Assembly: GCF_000022085.1 (NCBI RefSeq)
Contig: NC_011893.1
Coordinates: 1 to 40,463, forward strand
Reading direction: 5' to 3'
Length of the DNA: 40,463 nucleotides
From: Methylobacterium nodulans ORS 2060
GTDB lineage: Bacteria; Pseudomonadota; Alphaproteobacteria; Rhizobiales; Beijerinckiaceae
Shown here: positions 7,717-15,985 of the stretch, piece by piece
Numbering within the stretch: position 1 is the first letter of the stretch
How the letters are laid out: every line of letters starts with the position of its first letter
Position numbers and translations under genes: made by a program
Notes under the pieces: model-generated
Seen by the model: only the letters and a program-made list of their open reading frames with translations
The model's database searches: none
Told to the model about the DNA's origin: nothing

Positions 7717-7786
7717 GACCTATCCTCCTGGTCGTGCTTGAAGACATGGTTATCATCCGGGGCGCGGCGCGTCGATTTGCTCGAAT

Positions 7787-7945
7787 TTAGTTCGCCGAAA
7801 CGCAGCAGGTGCCGTTCCATCCCTCGATAGCCCTTCGCCAGCGCGCGAGCGCAGCTTCGAGCGCCGATCCTGGCTCTCCTCGAACCCTCTCGCCCATAAA
7901 CAGCACGGCTCCGCCTGAGCGTTGTTCATGGGCTAGTTGATCCGC
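7787..7945 (-). pseudogene. Tail remnant of the helix-turn-helix family with palindrome
   Basis: The minus strand reads ADQLAHEQRSGGAVLFMGER, then GEPGSALEAALARWRRAIEG. This is the same linker and tail as the remnants at 5593 and 8255. The linker DNA contains a 36-base palindromic element (7895-7930). No DNA-binding domain precedes it. Confidence 0.5.
7895..7930. repeat. 36-base palindromic element, copy A
   Basis: The arms CATAAACA (7895-7902) and TGTTCATG (7923-7930) enclose the core GCACGGCTCCGCCTGAGCGT, which itself forms an inner stem (ACG-CTC/GAGCGT). Compared with copy B at 8303-8338, G changes to A in one arm and the paired C changes to T in the other, which preserves pairing. Confidence 0.7.
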
Positions 7946-8073
7946 CGGCGTAGATGTACTCAAGTAGGTCATGGCGCGGATGAACGCGCGCATGTTCTCC
8001 GACGACGCGGCTAAGCTTGGCCCTGATGCGACCGTCGTGGCGCCCGACGAACCTGGACTACAGATCCCGTACT

Positions 8074-8229
8074 ATGATCAACACACTCTGGTGGCTGTTC
8101 GGCCGCGCGGACCACGCAGTCCTCTACCACGACGTCGGTCTGGCGCTGTTCGCCCTCGCGGTCGTTGGGTGGTGCGCCGAGCGCATTCGGGGGCGCCCCC
8201 AGACGCACGAACACCCGGCGGAGGGTTAG
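8074..8229 (+). CDS. Possible small single-helix membrane protein
   Basis: A 51-residue frame starting MINTLWWLFGRADHAVLYHD, with a hydrophobic helix DVGLALFALAVVGWCAE (about residues 19-36) and a basic/polar tail. An upstream in-frame start at 8017 would add a non-protein-like extension. The ribosome site is weak. No family recognised. Confidence 0.4.
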   Translation: MINTLWWLFGRADHAVLYHDVGLALFALAVVGWCAERIRGRPQTHEHPAEG

Positions 8230-8254
8230 GACCTCGCCGGGCGTGCGGTCTCGG

Positions 8255-8500
8255 AAAGGCTGCCTCTAGGGGCGAGGCGGCTTTCGCCGGATTCTGCTCA
8301 CTCATAAGCAGTACGGCTCCGCCTGAGCGTTGCTTATGGGCGATTTGAGCCGCGGGCATGGCCCTGGACGGCGCGGGGAGGCTTACAGGCGGGCGCAATG
8401 GCGCGGGCGGTGCGGATTCGGGCCGGCGAGCTGGCGCCGGGGCTCCACGGGCCCGCTGTGTCCACGCCTTGGCCGCCGCGAAGGCTGTTCCGCAGCCTCC
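8255..8500 (-). pseudogene. Degraded helix-turn-helix protein, linker and tail
   Basis: The minus strand reads GTAFAAAKAWTQRARGAPAP (matching PAFTAANARAQAARG at 5593-6020), then PLRPPVSLPAPSRAMPAAQIA, a palindrome-encoded stretch HKQRSGGAVLLMSEQ, and ASPLEAAF, after which the tail is garbled. The DNA-binding part is missing. Over 150 bases it aligns well with 5640-5850 except at the palindrome, where the two copies carry unrelated arms. Confidence 0.5.
8303..8338. repeat. 36-base palindromic element, copy B
   Basis: Perfect 8-bp arms CATAAGCA (8303-8310) and TGCTTATG (8331-8338) surround nearly the same core as copy A, GTACGGCTCCGCCTGAGCGT. With the inner pairing, the whole unit can fold into one long imperfect hairpin. 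Confidence 0.75.
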
Positions 8501-8611
8501 AGAGATCGCGCTGCGTTCGGGCAGGCGGACGCCAGCGGCTTGTCGCATGACGCTCGCGCATAGCCTTTGACCCTGCTGTGACCTCGTTTCCGCCAGGGCG
8601 CTACCGCACCT

Positions 8612-9340
8612 CTAGGTGACGCTGACGGACCCGCGACCCTGCCTCCCGGCAGCTTTGCTGGGGTTCCATGGGGCCAAACTCACAGGATTATCCCTATCGG
8701 TATTCGTGCCCTGCGCAGATCTGTACCCACCCCCTGCGGACGAGGCGGCGGGCCTGCAGGAGCCCTTGTCGGCCAACCACCGGAGCGTCGGAGCGGGCGC
8801 CTGCCGGCCCTTGGCGAGGCGCAGCCAGGCCCGCCACTCCTCCGAGACGATGCGCACCACGTTCGTGTCGTTGCGCCAGCCGGTGATGGCGCGCTCCTCG
8901 ACCGTCACGAGCCCGAGATGCCGGGCCTCACGCAGGGCGTTGCGGACCAGCGTCTCGCACACGCCCGCGAGCGCCGCGATGTGGCCCACGGCGAGGCGGC
9001 AGTCCCCGCGCCGGCAGACCTCGGCGGCCACGACCGCCAGGACCGCGATCTCGCCCGGGGTGAAGCGGGCTGCGACGGCCGGCGGGAGCCGCCCCGAGGC
9101 CGCCCAGCGGCGGCGGCGCTCCAGGCTGGCGTCCGAGCGCGGCCGGGAGCCTCCGGGTTTCCTGGGGGCCGCTGGAGCCGCAGGAACGATCTTCCGGGCC
9201 TCGATGAGGGCAGACAGCTCCTCGGCCTCGGCCTCGCTCACGTGGCCGGCCCCGTAGGCCTTCCAGAGCACGGCCGCCACCTCGGGCAGCTTCACGCGCG
9301 GTGCGGTCTCGGCCGCCTGTCTGATTTCGTCAGCCAGCAT
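8612..9340 (-). CDS. MLADE-type helix-turn-helix DNA-binding protein
   Basis: A 242-residue product starting MLADEIRQAAETAPR; GAGAGG lies close to this ATG, and an upstream extension is basic and non-conserved. The N-terminal helical region (about 1-45) is followed by an Ala/Pro linker, a basic segment LERRRRWAASGRLPP, then a winged helix-turn-helix (about 95-165: FTPGEIAVLAVVAAEV, HIAALAGVCETLVRNALREARHLGLVTVEER). Such proteins are common on Methylobacterium plasmids and islands, usually annotated only as helix-turn-helix proteins. A role in replication or transcription control is an inference. Decayed relatives may include the remnants just downstream. Confidence 0.75.
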   Translation of the reverse strand: MLADEIRQAAETAPRVKLPEVAAVLWKAYGAGHVSEAEAEELSALIEARKIVPAAPAAPRKPGGSRPRSDASLERRRRWAASGRLPPAVAARFTPGEIAVLAVVAAEVCRRGDCRLAVGHIAALAGVCETLVRNALREARHLGLVTVEERAITGWRNDTNVVRIVSEEWRAWLRLAKGRQAPAPTLRWLADKGSCRPAASSAGGGYRSAQGTNTDRDNPVSLAPWNPSKAAGRQGRGSVSVT

Positions 9341-9845
9341 CCTCTCGGCCCTTCTCGGGCCGCAGCAGATCGTTCGCCGCCGCCGGTCAGGGCGGTCCGG
9401 CTCCAGGCAAAGCCTCACCGTTGCCGGAAGCGGGTTCCGGCTTGACTCCCGAGGGAGCGTCTGGCGATATCGGGGCTGCAAGCTATTCCGACATCGCTTC
9501 GGTGTTCGACGGCCTCCGAGTTACCAGCTCGGGGGCCGTTGGCTTTTCAGGGTCTCACTGCGGCGGCGGTGGTTCTCCTGTGGCGACTCGACGGGGTGCC
9601 GAGTGCCTTAACCATCCATCTGAGCCGGAGCGGAGCGGTTCGTCAAACCGCAGACTGCTCGGGGCTCCCCGCAGTGATGTGCGCCGTGCGATGCGGGCCG
9701 AGCCGGCAGGCCTGATCACGCTCGATCGGCGAAGGGAAAACCGGGCCCGCATCAATCCCATTCCTGCAGACACCTGGCCGCTCGCGTCTCCATCCGCCGC
9801 ATGCAAGCTTAGCCTTGTGAGTCGGATGAGGAGACGTGAGCGACG
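9341..9845. other. Intergenic stretch with no visible gene
   Basis: About 500 GC-rich bases. Open frames on both strands lack ribosome sites and family signatures. No strong inverted repeat was noticed. Promoters for the divergent genes at 9340 (minus) and 9846 (plus) should lie here. Confidence 0.4.
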
Positions 9846-10301
9846 ATGCCGGTGACCAAGCACCAGCTCGCCAGGGCGCTACAGACTGCAACCCATATCG
9901 CTGACCGCGAGCAGCTCGCTGCCTTCATCCTCGACGATGCGACCGCCTTCGCAGGGAACCCATTCCCGAACCTTACGGCCGGTGCCGCTCTCCAGACCTG
10001 GAGAACGCGAGCTATCGAGTTCGAGGGTGCCGAGATTGCCTGGGCCGGGTTGGGCTGCCTGCTGAGAGCGCTGGAGCGGATGCAGACGCGCGAACCTCTC
10101 GTGCAGGAGATCCTGCGCACCGCACCCCACACCCTCTACCTGTTCCACCGCGGCGATGGCTGCTCGATCGTCGGCGCGGTCCTGCATGGAAAGCCTCGGC
10201 AGCCTCTTCCAGCGGCTATTTCGCCAGCGCGGGCTGTTCGGCCGAAGCGCTCGCGCGGAGCCTCAAGGCAACTCGATCTGTTTGATCTTTCAATCGCATA
10301 G
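9846..10301 (+). CDS. Hypothetical protein, 151 residues
   Basis: Starts MPVTKHQLARALQTATHIAD. It is helical and moderately hydrophobic through residue 105 (REQLAAFILDDATAF, EIAWAGLGCLLRALERM), followed by a basic Pro-rich tail ending ASRQLDLFDLSIA. The LDLFDL end resembles short clamp- or partner-binding peptides, for example the beta-clamp motif QLxLF (inference). No signal peptide. Not recognised. The upstream sequence GAGGAGACGTGAG offers a distant ribosome site. Confidence 0.6.
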   Translation: MPVTKHQLARALQTATHIADREQLAAFILDDATAFAGNPFPNLTAGAALQTWRTRAIEFEGAEIAWAGLGCLLRALERMQTREPLVQEILRTAPHTLYLFHRGDGCSIVGAVLHGKPRQPLPAAISPARAVRPKRSRGASRQLDLFDLSIA

Positions 10302-10471
10302 TACGCGCATAGCACACCTTGGTATTAATCCCTGCCGCGGACCTACAAAAGCGTTGCTTTAAACGAAAGCGGTCCGCATCAACCTTCTGTTAACCATTTT
10401 GTTGTTGTTATGGCTGTGCATCTGCTGCGAACCGGCCGTGCCAACTGCGCACTTTTGCCAGGATCAACGCC

Positions 10472-10888
10472 ATGCCAGCCTCGTCGCGCTCCCCTGCCGT
10501 TCTCCTGCTCACTGGTGACGAGCTCACGCAGCGCGTGTCCGCGAGCTGCTTGGAGACCTTCGGCTTCACAGTGGTCAGCACACGCCGGGCAGGCGAGGCC
10601 GAAAAGCTGCTTCGCGAGCAGGAGACCGGACGCAAGATCGATGTCCTTGTGACAGACACTGACGTCCGCGACGCCATAGACGGGCTGTCGCTCGGGAGAG
10701 TGGCGCGGCTCCTCAATCCGAAGATGCACGTGATCTACACGGCGCGCTTCCCGCACGCGATCCCGGTCGCGAAGCGCGTGGATGGTGCGCCTTGCCTGCG
10801 CACGCCCTATCACGGGCATCAGCTTGCCGCCGTGATCAACGGGTTGCGAAGCTCTTCAGCGCCCGATCTGAAGCGTCACGCGGCCTGA
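10472..10888 (+). CDS. Stand-alone receiver-domain-like protein
   Basis: A 138-residue protein with the alternating pattern of a response-regulator receiver domain: AVLLLTGDELTQR (start), IDVLVTDTDVRD (the phosphoacceptor-like Asp of VTD at about residue 62), and LNPKMHVIYTARF. The acidic pair after strand 1 is only partly kept (GDE). The conserved Lys near strand 5 is not obvious (LRTPY instead of KP), so phosphotransfer may be weak or lost. It has no output domain or adjacent kinase. AT-rich sequence upstream (TTTTGTTGTTGTTATGG) probably holds its promoter. Confidence 0.7.
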   Translation: MPASSRSPAVLLLTGDELTQRVSASCLETFGFTVVSTRRAGEAEKLLREQETGRKIDVLVTDTDVRDAIDGLSLGRVARLLNPKMHVIYTARFPHAIPVAKRVDGAPCLRTPYHGHQLAAVINGLRSSSAPDLKRHAA

Positions 10889-10901
10889 GATCCGGCGCAG
10901 C

Positions 10902-11141
10902 CTACCCCGGCGATCCGGAATGCTTGTGGCTTGAGATCCAGCTGCAAACCAGGATGGCGCTTGCACCAACACTCGCCGCAAAACTGATCAAGTAGTTATT
11001 CCATGCATGCTCATCACCGGCACCGTTTAAGCCGATGATCGAGCAAGCTGCTTCACAAGCAAGAATAGTCAAAAGGATGGCGTAGCTTTGGCGCATGACG
11101 GCAGCCCTGGCAATCCCGTAGCTCGTCACCGTGGCTGACAT
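10902..11141 (-). CDS. Small two-helix membrane protein
   Basis: A 79-residue product with hydrophobic helices at about 18-38 (YAILLTILACEAACSIIGLNG) and 48-66 (YLISFAASVGASAILVCSW), joined by a polar loop DEHAWNN and ending with a basic, polar tail. It is convergent with the receiver-domain gene, 13 bases from its stop. No family recognised. Confidence 0.6.
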   Translation of the reverse strand: MSATVTSYGIARAAVMRQSYAILLTILACEAACSIIGLNGAGDEHAWNNYLISFAASVGASAILVCSWISSHKHSGSPG

Positions 11142-11584
11142 CTGCTGAGCCCGGCCACTGCTCCTAAGCAGCCATTGTGGCTTAAGTAGCTCACAAAAGA
11201 GAGCTTTGTGTGCTCGGGAGAGTCATGGGACGCTCCCTCTCCGAAACTCTGGCACTGGTCCCGAGGCGGCTCTCGGCCATGTCAGTGCGCCCTGGCGAGA
11301 CGAGCGGCCTTGGTGCTCTGCCAGACGCCCTTCAGGGCAGCCGAGAGACAGACGCTCCAGGCCTCGCCCGTGTCCGACCCAACCCATGTCGGTATGGATG
11401 CTAGCGCTAGCTATCATTGGATAGCGTACGCTCCGATCCTCTGCCGTCACAACCCGTCTTGGACCGCATGATATGGGCCGCAACGAGTGCTGCCCTGTTC
11501 ATAGGATCGGAAATGGGCTTAACGCTCCGCTAACCGATGGCCCCATACCCTGCCTGCCGCATTCTTCGGCAGGAGATGATCCGC
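11142..11584. other. Intergenic stretch upstream of the partition operon
   Basis: About 440 bases with no convincing gene. Overlapping short open frames at 11206-11471 lack ribosome sites. A parS-like site or operator for the ParA operon could lie in the last 150 bases, but I see no clear iteron or palindrome array. Confidence 0.35.
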
Positions 11585-12265
11585 ATGCCGGTCATATCGG
11601 TGGCTAATCCCAAGGGCGGCGCCGGCAAATCAACAACGGCGTTGGTGCTGGGCACGACGCTCGCAGCCCATGGCGCGACCGTCACGCTCCTCGACTGCGA
11701 CCCCAACCGTCCCATCGCGGCATGGTCCCGAGGCGGAAGCGGAAGCACGATGAAGGTGCTCGCCGACATCAGCGAGAGCCAGATCGTCTCGACGATCGAT
11801 GCTGAGCGGGCAGGGCGGCAGTTCGTCGTGGTGGATCTGGAAGGCACCGCGAGCCGGATGGTCTCCCGCGCCATCATGCGCTCGGACCTGGTGCTGATCC
11901 CGATGCAGGCTTCAGCCGTCGACGCCGCACAGGCGGCGCGCGCCGTCAGCCTCATCCAGGAGGAGGAGCAGGTAGTCGGCCGGGCCATCCCTTTCCGCGT
12001 CCTGTTCACCAGGACTTCGCCGGCGATCCCCACCCGGAACGAGAAGATGATTATCGACGAGCTGCGCGGGGCCGGCATCCCAGTCCTCGTCACGCACCTC
12101 AACGAGCGGGCGGCCTACAAGTCGATGTTCACCTATCAGCGCACGCTGGCCGAGCTCGATCCGGCACTCGTGAACGGCCTCCCGGGAGCTGTCGAAAACG
12201 CCGAGCGCCTCTCGGGCGAAATTGTGGAGTTGGTCAGCAGCCTGAACGTGAGAGCCGCCGCGTGA
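11585..12265 (+). CDS. parA: ParA-family partition ATPase (small type)
   Basis: A 226-residue protein. ATG 11585 is chosen because AGGAG stands nine bases before it and the deviant Walker A motif KGGAGKST (residues 10-17) then sits at the usual distance from the start. The Walker A' region [11 protein letters not shown] and the Walker B-like [11 protein letters not shown] follow. The lack of an N-terminal DNA-binding domain makes it a small ParA of the type Ib class, which segregates plasmids or islands together with a small partner. The stop overlaps the start of the next gene by four bases. No large ParB is nearby. Confidence 0.85.
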   Translation: MPVISVANPKGGAGKSTTALVLGTTLAAHGATVTLLDCDPNRPIAAWSRGGSGSTMKVLADISESQIVSTIDAERAGRQFVVVDLEGTASRMVSRAIMRSDLVLIPMQASAVDAAQAARAVSLIQEEEQVVGRAIPFRVLFTRTSPAIPTRNEKMIIDELRGAGIPVLVTHLNERAAYKSMFTYQRTLAELDPALVNGLPGAVENAERLSGEIVELVSSLNVRAAA

Positions 12266-12558
12266 CCACCAAACCGTCCTTCGGCTTTGGTAAGCTCGCC
12301 GAAATTCAGCCTGATGCAGCGCCTGCCCCAGCGCCGGTCGCCCGAGAGGTCGACCGCGTTGCCGAGAAACTCGGTTTCCAGAGTCGCGAAGTACCCACGC
12401 GCCGCAAGCGCCGGGTCGCCGTCGACGAGCCCACCGATCAGCTGAACCTCCGCGCTGCCATCGCCGACATCAACCGCTTCGTTGAGTGGTGCGAGCGCGA
12501 GCGCATGTCCTATCGCGAAGGCTTTGGGCGCTTGGTCGCCAAGATCGACCAAGCCTGA
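12262..12558 (+). CDS. Small partner protein of ParA
   Basis: A 98-residue product starting at GTG within a 4-base overlap with parA, so the two are translationally coupled. The N terminus is Pro/Ala-rich, then comes a basic patch ([11 protein letters not shown]). The C-terminal part, [33 protein letters not shown], fits a small ribbon- or helix-turn-helix partner such as ParG- or StbB-like centromere-binding proteins. The assignment is from position and basic character; no clear named family. Confidence 0.65.
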   Translation: MTTKPSFGFGKLAEIQPDAAPAPAPVAREVDRVAEKLGFQSREVPTRRKRRVAVDEPTDQLNLRAAIADINRFVEWCERERMSYREGFGRLVAKIDQA

Positions 12559-12684
12559 GTTTGATCACGACTGCCTTCCCGGTGATTATGGCCAGCGCGC
12601 TCAGCACCGCGGGCAGAGCGCCAGCGATCGGCCTCCGCCGCCGTCTCGCTCACCTCAGCCGGCGGCCGCCGATCCGCCGAGCTG

Positions 12685-12903
12685 CTACGCGGCCTTGCCG
12701 GTCCAGGTGTCGAGCAGCTGCGCCCCCTGCCAGAGCTCGACCCGGTGCGCGTGTGCGTCGTCCCGCGTCCGGCAGAGGTCGACCGCCGAGGCGAACCGGA
12801 TACGGGCCGCCTCCGGGGTCTCCACCGTCTCGGTGATCACGTCCTGGCCATCGCGGTAGGTCAGGATCCGGAACGATGGGCTCTTCAGGTCGTCGGCTTC
12901 CAT
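12685..12903 (-). CDS. Small conserved hypothetical protein
   Basis: A 72-residue product starting MEADDLKSPSFRILTYRDGQ. AGGAGG lies five bases before this ATG, which rules out the longer upstream starts. Predicted beta-strand pairs at the start (FRILTYRDGQDVITETVETP), a helix (EAARIRFASAVDLCR), then a strand HRVELWQGAQLLDTW. It resembles short proteins seen repeatedly in Methylobacterium accessory DNA. Function unknown. Confidence 0.65.
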   Translation of the reverse strand: MEADDLKSPSFRILTYRDGQDVITETVETPEAARIRFASAVDLCRTRDDAHAHRVELWQGAQLLDTWTGKAA

Positions 12904-13039
12904 CCGGGCCTCCTGGCGCTCACGCGGGCGAATGCATGGTCTGCGGCCCAGAGGTAGGCGGTGGCGATGGCCTGTTAACCACCCGGCCCACCCTGCGGGC
13001 GAGCCGAGCAGGGTCATCCCGGATCGGCGAGAGCGGCGG

Positions 13040-13323
13040 CTGCATCGGACCTGCCGTGGCCGCCGCTCCTCCAACGCATCGCCACGGGCGATATCACGAG
13101 CGTCCTCACGCGACACATCGAACGCCTTGAGGCCGAGATAGGCGAACTGCGCGCTGGGACACGATCGCGGCGCAGCTCGACGCGCTGCGCGCCACGATCC
13201 AGGCCATGGAGGCGTCGCTCGCCGTCGAGCGCGAGCGCCGTGCCGACGTGGAGGCCAATCGGGATCGGTGGCACGCGCTGGCGACGGCGCACCGGCCGTG
13301 GTGGCGCCGGCTGGTAGGCTGAC
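13040..13323 (+). pseudogene. Decayed coiled-coil tail of a DNA-binding protein
   Basis: One frame reads SVLTRHIERLEAEIGELR. After a shift of frame the next reads DTIAAQLDALRATIQAMEAS, continuing to DRWHALATAHRPWWRRLVG with a stop. The heptad-like helix and the basic, tryptophan-rich ending (PWWRRL) are typical of the C-terminal end of small helix-turn-helix proteins in this genus, as I recall them. No start or DNA-binding domain remains. A related coil fragment lies at 14938-15101. Confidence 0.55.
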
Positions 13324-13518
13324 CGCCCGTTTACCTCGATCTAAAAGAACCTGAGTTCACCCCGGATGGGTCCACATACTTTGTTAGCGGACTCCCGCTT
13401 GCCTGAAGACGAGCAGAGTGGATATGCCCAAACCGGAGCCAGCGGCAGCCCGGTAATGGATGGCGCTTTTTGGGTTTCTGTTCACACCTTGTAACGCCGC
13501 AAGAGAGGCGTTGCTACA

Positions 13519-13665
13519 GTGACTCATATCGTCTCACGCAAACGATCCAAGAGCCCCAACAATCAGCGGCACGAACGGGATCCATTGGACGCCCCGGCCG
13601 TCGTCGTTGTCGGTGCGGTGCTCTTATTTTTTGGCGTCCTGCTCAACGTCGTCGAAATGCTCTAG
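13519..13665 (+). CDS. Very small single-pass membrane protein
   Basis: A 48-residue frame starting at GTG (MTHIVSRKRSKSPNNQ), preceded by GAGAGG. A basic N terminus is followed by a strongly hydrophobic helix APAVVVVGAVLLFFGVLLNV (about 25-44) and the end VEML. The charge pattern predicts the N terminus in the cytoplasm. A sharply defined helix with a basic cap is unlikely by chance in such GC-rich DNA. Family not recognised. Confidence 0.5.
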   Translation: MTHIVSRKRSKSPNNQRHERDPLDAPAVVVVGAVLLFFGVLLNVVEML

Positions 13666-13774
13666 GTGTGTTTAGCGGCCGGATCTCCGGGGCACGACCG
13701 CGCTGGAGCCAGAAGCAGGCCCGCGCGTTGGTTTTTAGACGCATGACGCGTCGTGAGTCCTCCTTGCTCTCCGG

Positions 13775-13806
13775 CGCCCGGTGGGACGGCAACCCGCCGG
13801 GCGTTT
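13775..13806. terminator. Hairpin, possible terminator
   Basis: The arms CGCCCGGTGGG (13775-13785) and CCCGCCGGGCG (13793-13803) pair over 11 positions with one G-T wobble and a 7-base loop, followed by TTT on the plus strand. It lies 23 bases past the stop of the minus-strand gene at 13826 and could serve either direction. Confidence 0.5.
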
Positions 13807-13825
13807 CACTGCGTGTTGCAGGTCA

Positions 13826-14056
13826 TCAGCGCTCCCGCTGCTCACGGTCGAGAGCCTCGACGATGAGCTGCCGCTGAATGCGCCACTGCTCCACGGTTTC
13901 GTGCATCAGACGGAGCAGCTCCTCGGCCAGCGACGTATCCCGGCCGACGGCGCGACCCTGCTCGATGCGGGCGGCGATGTCGCTGATCCGCCGCTCGCCA
14001 TCGGCGATGTGTTGATCGACCTCGTCGAGGTCGGCGATGACGTGATGGTCCGGCAT
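13826..14056 (-). CDS. Small helical protein, MPDHHVIADLDEVD type
   Basis: A 76-residue, almost entirely helical, charged protein: IADLDEVDQHIADGERRISDIAARIEQ, then SLAEELLRLMHETVEQWRIQRQLIVEALDRE. The length and pattern fit a short coiled-coil hairpin seen in many Rhizobiales hypothetical proteins. No signal peptide. A hairpin terminator candidate follows. Function unknown. Confidence 0.65.
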   Translation of the reverse strand: MPDHHVIADLDEVDQHIADGERRISDIAARIEQGRAVGRDTSLAEELLRLMHETVEQWRIQRQLIVEALDREQRER

Positions 14057-14195
14057 GGCGGTGGCCCTCTACTCCGAGGTAACGCAGCAACGGCGATCCG
14101 GACCCGGCGAGCGCCTGGCAGATCCTTGGGTTAGCGTTTGTTGGTGCCCGTGCCGTTGCCGTCCGGGTATGGGCAGCCCCATGAAGGGCAGCCCC

Positions 14196-14402
14196 ATGAA
14201 GGACAACAACCGACTGCTTGCCGACAGGGCGGAGCGCACAGCCCGCGCCCTCTCTCGGATCCACTACACGAAGATCTCGTGCGAGTGCGCCGCCCAGCGC
14301 CGGAGTGAAAGCCTCGAAGCCATCGAGCGGTCCCGCAAGCTCCTTGCCGTGCCGGTCTTCGACCCCTTCAGGCTGCCTCAAGGAGGCGCTGGCAGCCGGT
14401 GA
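14196..14402 (+). CDS. Small basic hypothetical protein with duplicated start
   Basis: Three in-frame ATG codons (14169, 14181, 14196) arise from a tandem 15-base duplication of ATGAAGGGCAGCCCC. The last is preferred because AAGGG stands seven bases upstream. The 68-residue product MKDNNRLLADRAERTARALS... is helical and basic with two cysteines (ISCECAAQ). No family recognised. The upstream copy may act as a short leader. Confidence 0.45.
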   Translation: MKDNNRLLADRAERTARALSRIHYTKISCECAAQRRSESLEAIERSRKLLAVPVFDPFRLPQGGAGSR

Positions 14403-14679
14403 GGAACCGGGAGTAGCATCGCGGTCGGCAGGCGCGGGTGTTCCGTCTGAAAAGCACCTTGCGCCGCCGGGCGGGACTTCCCGCGAACGGACGGGGACCG
14501 GTTAGCCGGAGGGAGCGCTGGTCCTCGTCTACGACCTGCCGGCGCGGCATCACCACAGACAGCAGCAGCCCCTGGAGGGCCTCAGGGAGTCCGCTGGCGG
14601 GCTTCGGGCGGGCTGGTCGCTGCAGCTGGCGGCCGGGTTGATCCGGACCTGTCGGCCCAGCCGCCGGCTCAGTGCTGTG

Positions 14680-14865
14680 TCAGTGCCAGCTCGTCTGTGC
14701 CCGCGCAGCACGTGCCATCGCGATCAGCTCTTGCCCGCTGAGACTGCGGCCGGCCGAAACGTCATTCAGCAGCCTGAGTGCAGCGATTGCTATTCGATTA
14801 GGCTGCCTCGCTTGCGCTTGGCGCCAGTCGGCAATCCTCGCCCGCAGCATGCTTGCTAGGCTCAT
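14680..14865 (-). CDS. Small helical hypothetical protein
   Basis: A 61-residue product, MSLASMLRARIADWRQAQAR through ARAAR. GGAGGG lies eight bases before the ATG. The sequence is helical with regular Leu/Ala/Arg spacing and a short acidic-polar middle (LLNDVSAGRSLSGQEL). Not recognised as a family. The surrounding 14403-14680 stretch shows no gene. Confidence 0.5.
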   Translation of the reverse strand: MSLASMLRARIADWRQAQARQPNRIAIAALRLLNDVSAGRSLSGQELIAMARAARAQTSWH

Positions 14866-14937
14866 TGCAATGGCCCTCCGCAACTCAGCTTGGCCGGAGC
14901 CTACCGAAAACGTGGCAGTTGGAAAGAGGTGACGTTC

Positions 14938-15101
14938 GGCAGTGGCATCCTCTATCTCGCCGCGCCGTCGATGCCGGCGAGCTGCATGCCGAGGTAGAGA
15001 CACTACGGGTGCAGCTCGCTGCGGTTGAGGCCGAGCGGGACGTGCTGCAGGCGGCGCTGGAACAGTCGGGCCATGTGCGCTTGCGCACGTCGCGCCAATA
15101 G
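14938..15101 (+). pseudogene. Coiled-coil fragment of a helix-turn-helix protein
   Basis: Reads AGELHAEVETLRVQLAAVEA and then ERDVLQAALEQSG before a stop, a heptad pattern like the C-terminal coils of small DNA-binding proteins and like 13040-13323. The upstream in-frame sequence is not protein-like and no ribosome site is present, so it is treated as a remnant. Confidence 0.4.
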
Positions 15102-15264
15102 GGCGCTTCCCACATGAGGATTGCCCCTCGTGGGCGTTTCCTCCCTAGACTTCGGGCCGCTCTCACCAGATCGGCCTCTTTTCTTAGGGGGCTACGGCGA
15201 CGGCCCAGCAATCAACCCGTTCGCAGAGTGTCGGGCCGCTGCTTCAGCCGGCCCGGCCGCGGCG

Positions 15265-15858
15265 TCACACAGCCTTCGCCTTCCGCTCGCCGGCATCGGC
15301 GCCGATCCCGGCCTCAGCGACAACTTCTTTTTTTGCCTCTAAAACTAGACGCAGTGTCTCTGTCACGTTTAAAGAACAAATCCGGCGCCGGTCTGCTATA
15401 TTTTCGCTTATTAACTTTATAAAATCGTCCTTATACATCAATTGCATCGTATCCGATCCAAAACGGACATCTTCCGTCTTCCGGAAAGACCATGTCATCA
15501 TGGATGGAACGAGCACCAAATACTCATCTTTTATATCATAACTTTTTGCCAAGCTGAAAGTAATTCGAGATAAGTGTGTATTTATAGATCCGCCATATTG
15601 CTTGATTACATTCGTAAACCAAGTCGCATCTAAGCCAAATTGATAACATTCCAAGCAAAACACAAATTGAAATATTTCACTCCATTTGTATTCTAGACGC
15701 TTTCCCTTCCCTGGCTTGAGATACTCTCCTGTTTTAAAATCTACAGGTATTCCGAGCTTGGATAGATGCTTCATCCGAGCCCGGAACGTGGTGTCTTGCA
15801 CGTCCTGTACGCCATGCACCCGCGCCAGGACCTCCTCCATTTGACCATACGTCAGCAT
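15265..15858 (-). CDS. Putative helix-turn-helix regulator, divergent from phage module
   Basis: A 197-residue protein. The start is supported by GGAGGGG before ATG. The N terminus MLTYGQMEEVLARVHGVQDV...FRARMKHLSKLGIP resembles a family of short rhizobial regulators with a winged-helix-like start, as I recall it. The following LEYKWSEIFQFVFCLECYQFGLDATW looks like a helical dimerisation region. The centre is markedly AT-rich compared with flanking genes, a sign of transfer. It faces the primase operon across a 127-base intergenic region containing a palindrome, the usual position for a phage-type repressor. Confidence 0.6.
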   Translation of the reverse strand: MLTYGQMEEVLARVHGVQDVQDTTFRARMKHLSKLGIPVDFKTGEYLKPGKGKRLEYKWSEIFQFVFCLECYQFGLDATWFTNVIKQYGGSINTHLSRITFSLAKSYDIKDEYLVLVPSMMTWSFRKTEDVRFGSDTMQLMYKDDFIKLISENIADRRRICSLNVTETLRLVLEAKKEVVAEAGIGADAGERKAKAV

Positions 15859-15985
15859 GTCCGCCCCTCCGTGCCCTCGTGTTAGCTGTGGGCTGTTGGA
15901 AGCGCAAGTGTGGACTTGCGGTTCTGTCAGAGCCGGTGTAGGCGGTTCTTGTAGTGCAACCGTTCACTTCCGATGAGGTGTGCCG
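15859..15985. promoter_or_regulatory. Divergent control region with operator-like palindrome
   Basis: Between the divergent regulator and the first gene of the primase module lies a perfect 7-bp inverted repeat, CGCAAGT (15903-15909) and ACTTGCG (15914-15920), with a 4-base spacer. This 18-base dyad is a good candidate binding site for a dimeric repressor. No unambiguous -35/-10 pair was identified. Confidence 0.5.
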
